Source of the DNA: Mycobacterium sp. Aquia_213
GTDB lineage: Bacteria; Actinomycetota; Actinomycetes; Mycobacteriales; Mycobacteriaceae
Direction of reading: 5' to 3'
Length of the DNA stretch: 64,000 bases
Assembly: GCF_026625985.1 (NCBI RefSeq)
Contig: NZ_CP113116.1
Span: forward strand, 5,332,001-5,396,000
Shown here: positions 25,337 through 36,426 of the stretch, piece after piece
How the letters are laid out: every line of letters starts with the position of its first letter
Numbering within the stretch: the stretch's first letter is position 1
Notes under the pieces: model-generated
What the model was told of the DNA's origin: nothing
Databases searched by the model: none
Seen by the model: the letters and a program-made list of their open reading frames with translations, nothing else
Translations under genes and position numbers: made by a program

Positions 25337-26302
25337 ATGACTCCGGCTCAACTTCGGGCCTATTCGGCGGTGGTTCGGCTGGGCTCGGTGCGAGCCGCCG
25401 CCGCGGAACTGGGTGTTTCCGATGCCGGAATCTCGATGCATGTCGCGGCACTGCGCAAGGAACTCGACGACCCGCTGTTCACCAGAACCGGTGCGGGGCT
25501 GGCGTTCACACCCGGCGGGCTGCGACTGGCCAGCCGTGCGGTCGAGATCCTGGGTCTGCAGCAGCAAACCGCGATCGAGGTCACCGAGGCGGCGCACGGG
25601 CGCCGGCTACTGCGGATCGCGGCGTCGACGGCGTTCGCCGAACACGCCGCCCCGGGCCTGATCGAGTTGTTCTCGTCACGGGCCGACGACCTGTCGGTGG
25701 AGTTGAGCGTGCATCCGACGAGCCGATTCCGCGAACTGATCGCCTCGCGCGCCGTCGACATCGCGATCGGCCCGGCCAATGAGAGCCCGGCGGTACCCGA
25801 CGAGTCAATCTTTCTGCGACCCTTCCTGAAATATCAGATCATCACCGTCGTCGCATCGAATAGTCCACTGGCCGAAGGTATTCCGTCGCCAGGGCTGTTG
25901 CGCCAGCAGCAGTGGATGCTCGGTCCGTCAGCGGGCAGCGTGGACGGCGAAATCGCAACCATGCTGCGCGGCTTGGCAATTCCGGAGTCCCAGCAACGAA
26001 TCTTCCAGAGCGACGCGGCCGCGCTCGAGGAGGTGCAGCGGGTCGGCGGTGTGGCGTTGACGATCGGTTTCGCGGTCGCCAAGGACCTCGCCGCGGGGAG
26101 GCTGGTGCATGTGAACGGCCCGGGGCTGGACCGGTCGGGCGAGTGGTGTGTGACGACGCTGGCGCCCTCGGCGCGACAGCCGGCGGTGTCGGAGCTGGTC
26201 CGCTTCATCACGACGCCGCGGTGTATCCAGGCGATGATCCGCGGATCCGGTGTCGGGGTGACAAGGTTTCGGCCCAAGGTTCACGTCACGCTGTGGAGCT
26301 AA
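25337..26302 (+). CDS. LysR-family regulator divergent from the CO dehydrogenase operon (Rv0377-like)
   Basis: 321 residues with an N-terminal winged helix-turn-helix (MTPAQLRAYSAVVRLGSVRAAAAELGVSD-type start; recognition region near residues 15-45) and a periplasmic-binding-like effector domain. It is divergent from the XdhC/cox operon with a 24-nt gap, the classic position of a LysR activator of its neighbour, so it is a good candidate CO dehydrogenase regulator. The family member in M. tuberculosis is not, to my knowledge, functionally assigned. Confidence 0.9.
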   Translation: MTPAQLRAYSAVVRLGSVRAAAAELGVSDAGISMHVAALRKELDDPLFTRTGAGLAFTPGGLRLASRAVEILGLQQQTAIEVTEAAHGRRLLRIAASTAFAEHAAPGLIELFSSRADDLSVELSVHPTSRFRELIASRAVDIAIGPANESPAVPDESIFLRPFLKYQIITVVASNSPLAEGIPSPGLLRQQQWMLGPSAGSVDGEIATMLRGLAIPESQQRIFQSDAAALEEVQRVGGVALTIGFAVAKDLAAGRLVHVNGPGLDRSGEWCVTTLAPSARQPAVSELVRFITTPRCIQAMIRGSGVGVTRFRPKVHVTLWS

Positions 26303-26311
26303 GCGCCGTGT

Positions 26312-26965
26312 CTACCAGGCGCGGCCGAGGTCGCCGTGCTGGCGGATCCAGGCATGCATCGCGATCCCGGCGGCGACGCCGGCATTGATGCTGCGAGTCG
26401 AGCCGAACTGAGCGATCGACACCGTGACCGCCGCACCCAACCGGGTGTCGTCGGTGATGCCCGGCCCCTCCTGGCCGAACACCAGCAGGCATTCGCGCGG
26501 CAGTACTTCCTCCTCCAGGCGCGCGGCGCCCGGCACGTTGTCCACCGCGACCACGCTCAAGCCCGCGGCCGTCGCGAAATCCAGCAACTCGGCGGTGCTG
26601 TCGTGATGGCACAGCCGTTGATAGCGATCAGTCACCATGGCGCCGCGGCGATTCCAGCGCCGCCGCCCGACGATGTGCACGGTGTCCACCGCGAAGGCGT
26701 TGGCGGTGCGCACCACCGAACCGATATTCGCGTCGTGGCCGAAGTTCTCGATCGCGATGTGCAGCGGGTGCCGGCGATGGTCGATGTCGGCGATGATCGC
26801 CTCCCGGGTCCAATACCGGTAGGCGTCGACGACATTGCGAGTATCGCCGTCGCGCAACAGAATTGGATCATACCGAGGGTCGTCGGGAGGATCGCCCGCC
26901 CAGGGCCCGACGCCGGCGGCCGGTGGTACGGCCCATTCGGTGGGCCCAGGCCCGGGCTCGCTCAT
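26312..26965 (-). CDS. SpoU/TrmH-family RNA 2'-O-methyltransferase (Rv0380c-like)
   Basis: 217 residues of the SPOUT (alpha/beta knot) class. Motif 1 is IAIENFGHDANIGSVVRTANAFAV, motif 2 LVFGQEGPGI and motif 3 VSIAQFGSTRSINAGVAAGIAMHAW, which together form the knotted S-adenosylmethionine site. Substrate RNA is not predictable. ATG 26965 overlaps the upstream lipoprotein gene stop (ATGA). It is the last gene of a ttfA-pyrE-lipoprotein-methyltransferase run. Confidence 0.9.
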   Translation of the reverse strand: MSEPGPGPTEWAVPPAAGVGPWAGDPPDDPRYDPILLRDGDTRNVVDAYRYWTREAIIADIDHRRHPLHIAIENFGHDANIGSVVRTANAFAVDTVHIVGRRRWNRRGAMVTDRYQRLCHHDSTAELLDFATAAGLSVVAVDNVPGAARLEEEVLPRECLLVFGQEGPGITDDTRLGAAVTVSIAQFGSTRSINAGVAAGIAMHAWIRQHGDLGRAW

Positions 26966-27861
26966 CGCTGCGTCCACACCCCGGCGTGGGTGCCGACGAT
27001 CGCGACCGTCGCGTAGAGCAGCGCCTGGTTGATTTCGCCCTGCGTGCACAACGACGCGGAGACGTGCACCGCGTCCAGCGAAGCTTCGGGCAGGATCAGC
27101 ACCGACGACCCGTACACCGCGCACGCCGGGTTCAGGCCGCGCCCCGGCACGGTCGGCGATGCGAGCAGCATCATCGGGCCGCCGCGACGGGCGGAGTCGT
27201 CGCGGTACCGGACCGCGAGGGCTTCGGCGTCCAGGCCGAGCAGCATGTAGCCGTTGCCGTTGAAGGCCCCCGGATCACCGAGTTGTGCCTTCGTGACCGG
27301 GGTTCCGTCCGCACGCCACGCCGACAGGCTGGTGGTCTTGACGACCAGACCGGTGTCGTTGACGTTGGTCGGCATCAGCCCTATCGGAAACGCCGCCGGG
27401 TAGGCGGCCGACGTGTCGGCGATCCGGTCCCGCTCCGAGTAGCTGTACACGCCCCGCACCTGGCTGCGATCCTTCAGCGGACCCAGGCATACCGCGCCGG
27501 TCAGCCGCTCGGGGGGCGCCGACAACGGCGACCGGATATCGCGCACGGTGGCCATCGCGTTGTCGCAGCTGCCCAATCCGGTGGCTTCGATCGGGTGGGC
27601 GAGCGCGCCGTAGAGCCCGAAGCGGATGTCCTCGGGTTTGGCATGCGGCGCCTTCGGGTCCGTCGGCGCGGCGTCGACGTCGACCAACACGTAGTCGCCG
27701 TCCCAGCGCAGGTTCGACACCGACAGGTTCCAGCCCAGCAGCGCCAGCGATTCCCCCAGCCGCGCGCCCTGCGCGCCGTACGGCCGGACGGCGTGGTTGG
27801 GACCCGAGCAGCCCACCAGGCAGGCGGCCAAACAGGTTGCTATCGCAAGGAAAGTGCGCAC
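26962..27861 (-). CDS. conserved lipoprotein (Rv0381c-like)
   Basis: 299 residues. The N-terminus MRTFLAIATCLAACLVGCSG is a lipoprotein signal with lipobox LVGC and acylated Cys18, so the protein should be anchored on the outer face of the inner membrane. The mature part is beta-rich and has several further cysteines (GSCDNAMA, GAVCLGPL, LNPACAVYG, SLCTQGE) suitable for disulfides. No known domain is recognised. It lies between pyrE and the methyltransferase gene. Confidence 0.8.
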   Translation of the reverse strand: MRTFLAIATCLAACLVGCSGPNHAVRPYGAQGARLGESLALLGWNLSVSNLRWDGDYVLVDVDAAPTDPKAPHAKPEDIRFGLYGALAHPIEATGLGSCDNAMATVRDIRSPLSAPPERLTGAVCLGPLKDRSQVRGVYSYSERDRIADTSAAYPAAFPIGLMPTNVNDTGLVVKTTSLSAWRADGTPVTKAQLGDPGAFNGNGYMLLGLDAEALAVRYRDDSARRGGPMMLLASPTVPGRGLNPACAVYGSSVLILPEASLDAVHVSASLCTQGEINQALLYATVAIVGTHAGVWTQR

Positions 27862-27873
27862 AGCGGTGAAGCC

Positions 27874-28407
27874 CTAGCCCAACCCCAGATCGGTCAGGCC
27901 CAGCACGCTGCGGTACAGCAGCCCCTCGGCCTGGATGGCCTCCGCGGCGCCGGTCGCGCGGTCCACGACGGTGGCCACGCCGACGACTTCGGCTCCCGCG
28001 TCCTGGACGGCGTGCACCGCCGTCAGCGCCGAGCCACCGGTGGTGCTGGTGTCTTCGACCACCAGCACCCGCTGACCGGACACCTCGGATCCCTCGATAA
28101 GACGTTGCAGGCCATGGGCTTTCGCAGACTTGCGCACCACAAAGGCATCGATCGGGCGTCCGGGCGCGTGCATGATGGCGGTCGCGACCGGATCGGCGCC
28201 CAGGGTCAGGCCGCCGACGACCGCGTAATCCCAGTCCGCGGTGAGCTCGCGCATCAGTACGCCGATCAGGGCAGAGGCGCGGTGGTGCAGCGTGGCCCGG
28301 CGCAGGTCGACGTAGTAGTCCGCCTCTTTGCCCGACGACAGGGTGACCCGGCCGTGCACCACCGACAGTTGACGCACCAGCTCGGCCAGCTCGTCGCGGT
28401 CAGACAT
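27874..28407 (-). CDS. pyrE: orotate phosphoribosyltransferase
   Basis: 177 residues; joins orotate and PRPP to make OMP in pyrimidine synthesis. The PRPP-binding motif VLVVEDTSTTGGSAL and the flexible catalytic loop region with VRKSAKAHGLQRLIEG are present. ATG 28407 (MSDRDELAEL) is taken; a TTG twelve bases earlier is possible but no ribosome site is clear for either. It follows ttfA by 18 nt. Confidence 0.94.
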   Translation of the reverse strand: MSDRDELAELVRQLSVVHGRVTLSSGKEADYYVDLRRATLHHRASALIGVLMRELTADWDYAVVGGLTLGADPVATAIMHAPGRPIDAFVVRKSAKAHGLQRLIEGSEVSGQRVLVVEDTSTTGGSALTAVHAVQDAGAEVVGVATVVDRATGAAEAIQAEGLLYRSVLGLTDLGLG

Positions 28408-28425
28408 GTTGCAGTGCAATAGCTT

Positions 28426-29274
28426 TCAGCGCTGGTAGTTGCTGGCCTGCTGGCCGTTGCGCCCCGTCGACGACGGGGGGCGCCGGATGGCTTCGGTGCG
28501 GCCCTCATCGTGGCGCACCGACTCCGGGGCACGGCGGCCGGCATCTCCCAGCAGCCCGGACACGTCCTGCGCCGAGCGCCGGGGCGGCAACTCCGCGCGG
28601 CCGGCCGGGGCCAGCGGGCGGCTCGGCGCCGCGCTGCGATGTCCCGCCGGCTCGTCGCTGTCGGCGGGCACCGGCGGCAACACCCGCAACAGGTCGTTGA
28701 ACTGGCGCACCGTGCGCAAGCCCTCGTCCCACTGGGTGCGCGTGCTGGAAACGGGCAGCGCGACCAGCGTCCAGTTCTGCTCGTTCCACATGATCTCGGC
28801 GCAGTCCGGCGCGGTGTGCGCAAAGGTGACCATGCGCCGGTCGCAGGCCCGACGGGCCGCGTCCAGGTTCGTCGAGTACACCATCCGCGGGCCGATCGCT
28901 CCCAGCAGCCAGATGTCGCTCTCGCGTGGCTCTTTGAGTCCTTTTAGCCGCAGGTCGACGACGACGTTGGTGCCCACCTTGCGGTGCAGCGCGATCACCG
29001 TGGCGACTTCCTCGAGATCGAAGATGTACACCGCCTCGCCGCGGATCTGCCCCAGCACGACGTTGTGGGCGGGAACATCCCCGACCGTCGACATCACGCC
29101 GCGTTTCCAGCGCTTGAGGATGTCGGTCGATTCGCGCTCGTAGTCGAACCCGTGCGAGCGGGCCCACGATTTACGACGTCTGCTGCGCCCCCGCCGACGA
29201 TCGACGTCGACGTACAGCAACACCACCGCGCCGACGAAGCACAGCGCGGAGAGCGTGAACCAGAGGGGGACCAT
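28426..29274 (-). CDS. ttfA: TtfA-like membrane protein (Rv0383c-like), mycolate transport factor
   Basis: 282 residues: one N-terminal membrane helix (FTLSALCFVGAVVLLYVDV), a basic stretch RRRGRSRRRK, then a cytoplasmic domain of about 180 residues and a disordered, charged C-terminal tail. Length and gene position (next to pyrE, near clpB) match the M. tuberculosis protein Rv0383c, reported as TtfA, an MmpL3 partner needed for trehalose monomycolate export; the functional statement comes from that literature as I recall it. It heads the four-gene minus-strand run. Confidence 0.83.
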   Translation of the reverse strand: MVPLWFTLSALCFVGAVVLLYVDVDRRRGRSRRRKSWARSHGFDYERESTDILKRWKRGVMSTVGDVPAHNVVLGQIRGEAVYIFDLEEVATVIALHRKVGTNVVVDLRLKGLKEPRESDIWLLGAIGPRMVYSTNLDAARRACDRRMVTFAHTAPDCAEIMWNEQNWTLVALPVSSTRTQWDEGLRTVRQFNDLLRVLPPVPADSDEPAGHRSAAPSRPLAPAGRAELPPRRSAQDVSGLLGDAGRRAPESVRHDEGRTEAIRRPPSSTGRNGQQASNYQR

Positions 29275-29366
29275 CCTAAGTAGCGTATCTGCTATGGCGC
29301 CGGAACCAAGAATGCGACCTGGTCACAACCACATTAAGGTTTGCTGGGCCGCGTAGGGTTCCGTCC

Positions 29367-30197
29367 ATGGTCTACGAGGGCTACCAGCTAATTCGCGTCG
29401 CCGCGGCCAACGGCGTTTGCCGAGCGACGATCGACAACCCCCCGATCAACCTGCTCGACGTGCCGCTGCTGAACGAGTTCGACCGGCTGGCGCGCGAGGT
29501 CGCGGCCGATGACGAGGTGCGCGTACTGGTCGTCGACTCGGCCGACCCGGAAATGTTCATTGCACACGCCGACGTCGGGCTGATTCTGGACCTGCCGCCC
29601 GACGACATCGGGCTGCACGACGAGCTGTCGTTGTTCCACGCCGTCACCGAGCGGATTCGGACCCTGCCGAAGGCCACGATCGCCGTCATCGAGGGCGTCT
29701 GCCGCGGTGGCGGCTGCGAATTCGCGATGGCGTTCGACATGCGGTTCGCCGCACTCGGCACGACGGTGCTGGGCCATCCCGAGTTGGCGGTCGGCATCAT
29801 CCCGGGCGGTGGCGGCACGCAGCGGCTGCCCCGGCTGGTGGGCCGGGCGCGCGCCCTGGAAGTCATCCTCGGCTGCATGGACATCGACGCCGAGACCGCC
29901 GAAGCCTGGGGATACGTGAACCGCGCCCTGCCGGCCGATCGGCTCCGGCGGTTCGTCGACAAGCTCGCCGCCCGCATCGCGTCGTCGCAGGCAGTGGCCA
30001 TCGCCAACGCCAAGCGTGCGGTCGATGCCGCCACCGCGGATGTGACGACCGGCTTACGCATCGAGGATCAGTTGTTCCGCGAGACCCTCGCGGAGCCGGC
30101 AGCGCGTGAACTGCTCCAGGCAGTGATCGACGCCGGTGCCCAAACCCGTGACTTCGAGCTGGGCGACCGGCGTCGATCACTAGAAAGACGTCGCTAG
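29367..30197 (+). CDS. enoyl-CoA hydratase/isomerase family protein
   Basis: 276 residues of the crotonase fold. The oxyanion-hole segment is IEGVCRGGGCEFAMAFDMRFAA, and HPELAVGIIPGGGGTQRLPRLVGRARALEVILG is the conserved helix block; the first catalytic glutamate position seems kept within the HPELAVGI stretch, but the second (usually in GLV-like turn) reads ETAEAWGYVNR. Fatty-acid beta-oxidation or a side-chain degradation step is likely; the exact substrate is not predictable. It is convergent with clpB, with seven bases between the stops. Confidence 0.88.
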   Translation: MVYEGYQLIRVAAANGVCRATIDNPPINLLDVPLLNEFDRLAREVAADDEVRVLVVDSADPEMFIAHADVGLILDLPPDDIGLHDELSLFHAVTERIRTLPKATIAVIEGVCRGGGCEFAMAFDMRFAALGTTVLGHPELAVGIIPGGGGTQRLPRLVGRARALEVILGCMDIDAETAEAWGYVNRALPADRLRRFVDKLAARIASSQAVAIANAKRAVDAATADVTTGLRIEDQLFRETLAEPAARELLQAVIDAGAQTRDFELGDRRRSLERRR

Positions 30198-30203
30198 GAC
30201 GAC

Positions 30204-32750
<2,547 letters not shown>

Positions 32751-32806
32751 GACACCTCCGTTCGGGTATAGGGAAAATGCTTGTCGCGTTATTCAACGCC
32801 GTCAAG

Positions 32807-32827
32807 GTTGAGTCTGTTCCGCTCAAG
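32807..32827. promoter_or_regulatory. HAIR element (HspR operator) upstream of clpB
   Basis: GTTGAGT, seven bases, GCTCAAG: one mismatch per side from the HAIR consensus CTTGAGT-N7-ACTCAAG. It lies 57-77 bp upstream of the clpB start, in the gap shared with the divergent DUF3060 gene. Confidence 0.85.
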
Positions 32828-32876
32828 TTTAGATTTTTTTGATCCGATCCGATAGGGGTCTTTAGTCCATGGAAAT

Positions 32877-33812
32877 ATGGAAATGACGTATAGCGGCCTC
32901 GCTCCGCCGCCGCGCAGGATTCCGGTTGCTTTCCGGTTGGCCGAGGCGCTGCCGTTTCGCTGGCGCTACGTCTGGACGCTCTTCATCGTTGCGGTCGCAC
33001 CGATCGCGCTGTGGATCCAACTCCCGATCGCCTTCACCGCGGCGGCGGTGCTCACCCTGGCCGGGATCTATGCCGCGCACCTGTCCGGCGCGCGGGTGCG
33101 CATCGGACTGCTCGAGTGGGGCGGAGTCGCAACCGTCACCGGCACTGAAACACTCTCGCGTGCAACGCGATTCAATGCCCGACTGCCGATCGCGCACGGG
33201 TGGACGGTCACCCGACGGCGCTACAGCGAACCGAACACCAAGACGAAGGTGTCCTACACCCTGAACGGCCACCCGGGAGATCTCGTGGTGCACGGCCGCG
33301 AATACGTCGACGGGGTGATCCTGGCGGACGAGCGCGATCCGGCGCGGGCCCGGTGCGTGACCGCGTTCGCCTATGACCTCGACCGCGACGAGAACGGGAA
33401 CTGGCTCGGCACGCTGCGCCCTCGACTGCGGGTGGGGATGGTCTGCTGGTTGGTCATCGTGATCGGCTGGCTGGTGTTGGCCGGCCTGGCCGTGACCGGG
33501 GTGCCCACCGACCTCGCCGGCGACGGCCTGTCCACGAACGTCCCCAGCGCCGGTACCTTGCAGGTCAGCGGGTCCGGCACCACCAAGACCATCCCCTGCA
33601 ACGGCGGCTATCTCTCGGTGAGCGGCGTGAAGAACACGATCACCGTCACGGGCCACTGCACCAGCGTCAACGTCGCCGGCAAGGGGAATCACGTCACGAT
33701 CGACAGCACGGATGCGATCAGCACCGCGGGCACCGACAACGTCGTCACCTACCACTGGGGCTCACCGAACGTCGCCAACACCGGAACGTCGAACACCATC
33801 GGGCAGGGCTGA
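32877..33812 (+). CDS. DUF3060-containing membrane protein
   Basis: 311 residues. Two hydrophobic hairpin segments near residues 33-70, a soluble domain, another membrane helix (GMVCWLVIVIGWLVLAGLAV) near 185-205, then a Thr/Ser/Asn-rich beta-type domain of about 100 residues outside the cell (GYLSVSGVKNTITVTGHCTSVNVAGKGNHV) that matches DUF3060. Function is unknown. A five-codon frame starts at 32869 and stops over an ATG at 32883 (ATGA), so 32883 is an alternative start. It is divergent from clpB across the HAIR element. Confidence 0.75.
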   Translation: MEMTYSGLAPPPRRIPVAFRLAEALPFRWRYVWTLFIVAVAPIALWIQLPIAFTAAAVLTLAGIYAAHLSGARVRIGLLEWGGVATVTGTETLSRATRFNARLPIAHGWTVTRRRYSEPNTKTKVSYTLNGHPGDLVVHGREYVDGVILADERDPARARCVTAFAYDLDRDENGNWLGTLRPRLRVGMVCWLVIVIGWLVLAGLAVTGVPTDLAGDGLSTNVPSAGTLQVSGSGTTKTIPCNGGYLSVSGVKNTITVTGHCTSVNVAGKGNHVTIDSTDAISTAGTDNVVTYHWGSPNVANTGTSNTIGQG

Positions 33813-33853
33813 CCAGCACGCTGTCTGCCTGGGCGAGCTTAGAATCGGGCCCC

Positions 33854-35026
33854 GTGGGCTTAGAGGACTCCGATGCGTTGCGGGTGCTGCGCGACGCCCT
33901 CGCCCCGGACGACTCGGGCGCCGGCGGCGAACTCGTGCACCGCTTCTACACCCACTGGTTCGCCCTCGACATCTCGGTGCGCGACCTGTTCCCGCCCGAA
34001 ATGGACGCTCAGCGAGCCGCTTTCGGTCACGCACTGCACTGGGTTTACGGCGAGCTGGTGGAGCAGCGCGCTCAGGAGCCGGTGGCCTTTCTCGCCCAGC
34101 TCGGCCGGGATCATCGTAAATACGGTGTGCTGCCAAGCCATTACGAGTCGTGCCGGCGCGCGCTGTATACGACGCTGCGCACCCAGTTGGGCGATGCCTG
34201 GACCGGCGCCGTCGACGACGCGGCCGGCCAGTCGCTCAACCTGATCACCGGGGTGATGAGCGGCGCCGCCGATGCCGAAGAGGGACCCGCCTGGTGGGAC
34301 GGCACCGTCATCGAGCACCACCGCGTCTCGCGCGACCTCGCGGTCGTCCGGCTGCGGCTGGATCGCCCGATGCACTATCACCCCGGTCAGTACGTCAACG
34401 TCCAGGTCCCGCAATGCCCGCGGCGCTGGCGATTTCTCAGCCCCGCCATCCCGGCCGATCCCGACGGCGGGATCGAGTTTCACGTCCGCCAAGTCCCCGG
34501 CGGCCTGGTCAGCACCGCGATCGTCAACGAAAGCCGACCGGGCGACCGGTGGCGGTTGTCCAGCCCGCACGGTGGCCTGCAGGTCGACCGCGCCGGGGCC
34601 GACATCTTGATGGTGGCCGGCAGCACGGGCTTGGCGCCGCTGCGGGCGCTGATCATGGACCTGTCCCGCTACGCGGAAAACCCGCGGGTGCATCTGTTTT
34701 TCGGCGCGCGCTATCGCTGCGAGCTCTACGACCTGCCGACGCTGTGGCAGGTCGCCGCGCACAACCCGTGGCTGTCGGTCTCGCCGGTGTCGGAATACAA
34801 CAGCGATCCCGCCTGGGCCGCGGACTACCCGGACGTCACGCCGCCGCGAGGCCTGCATGTCCACCAAATCGGCCAGCTCCCCGAGGTGGTCACCAAATAC
34901 GGCGGTTGGGGCGACCGGCAGATCCTCGTCTGCGGCGGGCCGGCCATGGTCCAGGCGACCAAGGCCGCGCTGGTCGCCAAAGGCGCCCCGCCGGAGCGCA
35001 TTCAGCACGACCCGCTGTCGCGGTAG
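33854..35026 (+). CDS. type II flavohemoprotein: globin plus FAD/NAD reductase (Rv0385-like)
   Basis: 390 residues. Residues 1-135 are a globin domain with the proximal histidine in LGRDHRKYGVLPSHY; residues 145-250 are the FAD domain (HYHPGQYVNVQVP), and 250-390 the NAD(P)H domain (MVAGSTGLAPLRALI, ILVCGGPAMVQATKAAL). The mycobacterial type II group differs from NO-detoxifying Hmp in its FAD and haem contacts and was reported to work with D-lactate; that is recalled. GTG 33854 is used. A 55-bp tandem repeat follows immediately. Confidence 0.9.
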   Translation: MGLEDSDALRVLRDALAPDDSGAGGELVHRFYTHWFALDISVRDLFPPEMDAQRAAFGHALHWVYGELVEQRAQEPVAFLAQLGRDHRKYGVLPSHYESCRRALYTTLRTQLGDAWTGAVDDAAGQSLNLITGVMSGAADAEEGPAWWDGTVIEHHRVSRDLAVVRLRLDRPMHYHPGQYVNVQVPQCPRRWRFLSPAIPADPDGGIEFHVRQVPGGLVSTAIVNESRPGDRWRLSSPHGGLQVDRAGADILMVAGSTGLAPLRALIMDLSRYAENPRVHLFFGARYRCELYDLPTLWQVAAHNPWLSVSPVSEYNSDPAWAADYPDVTPPRGLHVHQIGQLPEVVTKYGGWGDRQILVCGGPAMVQATKAALVAKGAPPERIQHDPLSR

Positions 35027-35027
35027 G

Positions 35028-35143
35028 CGCTAGACCCACGGCGGCGACCCGCCACGCCCAACTGCGCCGCGCTTGCGATCGCCGCTAGACCGACGGCGGC
35101 GACCCGCCACGCCCGGCTGCGCCGCGCTTGCGATCGCCGCTAG
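35028..35143. repeat. tandem direct repeat, 55-bp unit
   Basis: Two full units beginning CGCTAGAC (35028 and 35083) and a third start CGCTAG at 35138 recur at exactly 55 bp. The units differ at a few positions only (for instance CCCAACTG versus CCCGGCTG). They fill the gap between the flavohemoprotein stop and the epimerase start. Confidence 0.85.
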
Positions 35144-35152
35144 GCTGACCGC

Positions 35153-36043
35153 GTGCACGTCGTGACCCTGCGCGATCCTTCGTCATCGTTGGCCGCACAG
35201 TTCGTGCCGGATGCGGGCATGATCGGTGCCTCGCTGACCGACTCCGGCGTGGAGTTACTCGGTCAGCGGCGCGGTCTGGACGCCTATATCGAAGCCGGCA
35301 AGACCATGGGCATACCGATTCTCTATCCGTGGGCAAATCGCTTGGGCAGCAACACTTATACGGCCGAGAACGTGACCGTAGAGTTGACGCCGGGTGAAAA
35401 CGGGGTGCGGGCCGACCCCAACGGCCTGCCGATCCACGGCACCCTGGCCGCCTATCCGGACTGGCGAGTCGTGGCCGAGTCGGCCAACGAGCTGACCGCC
35501 GAGGTGGACTTCGGTGCGCAGGAGCGGCTGCTGGCCAGCTTCCCGTATCCGCATCTGCTGACGGTGTCGGTGCGGCTGGCCGAACGAACGCTGACGGTGC
35601 GCACCACCGTCACCGCGACCGGCGAGACGGCGGTCCCGCTGTGCTTCGGGTTTCACCCGTATCTTCGCGTGCCCGATGCGGCGCGCAGCGAGTGGATCAT
35701 CGAGACACCACCGCTGCGGCATTTGAGCCTCGACGAACGCGGTCTGCCCACCGGCGAGTTCTCGGAGCAGCCGGCAAAGGAAGAGCCGTTGGGCGACAAC
35801 ACTTTTGACGATGCCTATGACCAGGTGGCCGATGGCGCGGTGTTCGCGGTGTCCGGCGGCGGACGGCGCCTGGAAGTGCAGTTCGAGCAAGGGTATTCGG
35901 CGACCCAGATCTTCGCACCACCCGGCGAGGACGTGGTGTGCTTCGAGCCGATGACCGCACCGACCGATGCGCTGAGCCGCGGCGGCTACCGAACCGCACG
36001 TCCGGGCGAACCGGCGGTCGCGGTGTTCTCGATTCGCGCCTAG
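35153..36043 (+). CDS. aldose 1-epimerase (mutarotase) family protein
   Basis: 296 residues of the galactose-mutarotase superfamily. Family catalytic residues are visible: His in GLPIHGTLA, His in CFGFHPYLRVP and the general base Glu in VCFEPMTAPTDAL. It converts alpha and beta anomers of sugars or sugar phosphates; the substrate is unknown. GTG 35153 is the start. The last four bases overlap the 3' end of the convergent hspR gene. I do not recall this gene at this place in M. tuberculosis. Confidence 0.9.
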   Translation: MHVVTLRDPSSSLAAQFVPDAGMIGASLTDSGVELLGQRRGLDAYIEAGKTMGIPILYPWANRLGSNTYTAENVTVELTPGENGVRADPNGLPIHGTLAAYPDWRVVAESANELTAEVDFGAQERLLASFPYPHLLTVSVRLAERTLTVRTTVTATGETAVPLCFGFHPYLRVPDAARSEWIIETPPLRHLSLDERGLPTGEFSEQPAKEEPLGDNTFDDAYDQVADGAVFAVSGGGRRLEVQFEQGYSATQIFAPPGEDVVCFEPMTAPTDALSRGGYRTARPGEPAVAVFSIRA

Positions 36044-36426
36044 CGGCCTTTACGCGGCTGCCACACCACCAGCGCGGTGCTCTTGGGCACCACCGCGATA
36101 TCGCGGCGCTGGTTGTTACGCAGCACCGCGATCTCCTCGGCCATTTCCTTCAGCCGCGACTGCAGCGCCTCGACCTGATTGGTCAGCTCGATGATGCGTT
36201 TGATGCCGGCGAGGTTGACGCCCTCGTCCTGGGACAGCCGCTGCACCTCGCGCAGCAATTCCACGTCGTGCTGCGAATAACGCCGCCCGCCACCGGAAGT
36301 GCGGCTCGGGATGACCAGCCCGAGGCGATCGTAGGTCCGCAGGGTCTGCGCATGCATGCCGGCCAGTTCGGCCGCCACCGAGATCAAAAAGGTCCGGGCT
36401 TCTTCTCGCTTAGGGTTTTTCGCCAT
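36040..36426 (-). CDS. hspR: heat-shock repressor HspR
   Basis: 128-residue MerR-type repressor. The winged helix is VAAELAGMHAQTLRTYDRLGLVIPSRTSGGGRRYSQHDVELL (about residues 14-57; shown here as landmarks), followed by a coiled coil. It binds HAIR elements with DnaK as co-repressor. It ends the dnaK-grpE-dnaJ1-hspR operon, and its ATG overlaps the dnaJ1 stop by one base (TGATG). HAIR elements lie before dnaK and clpB in this window. Confidence 0.95.
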   Translation of the reverse strand: MAKNPKREEARTFLISVAAELAGMHAQTLRTYDRLGLVIPSRTSGGGRRYSQHDVELLREVQRLSQDEGVNLAGIKRIIELTNQVEALQSRLKEMAEEIAVLRNNQRRDIAVVPKSTALVVWQPRKGR

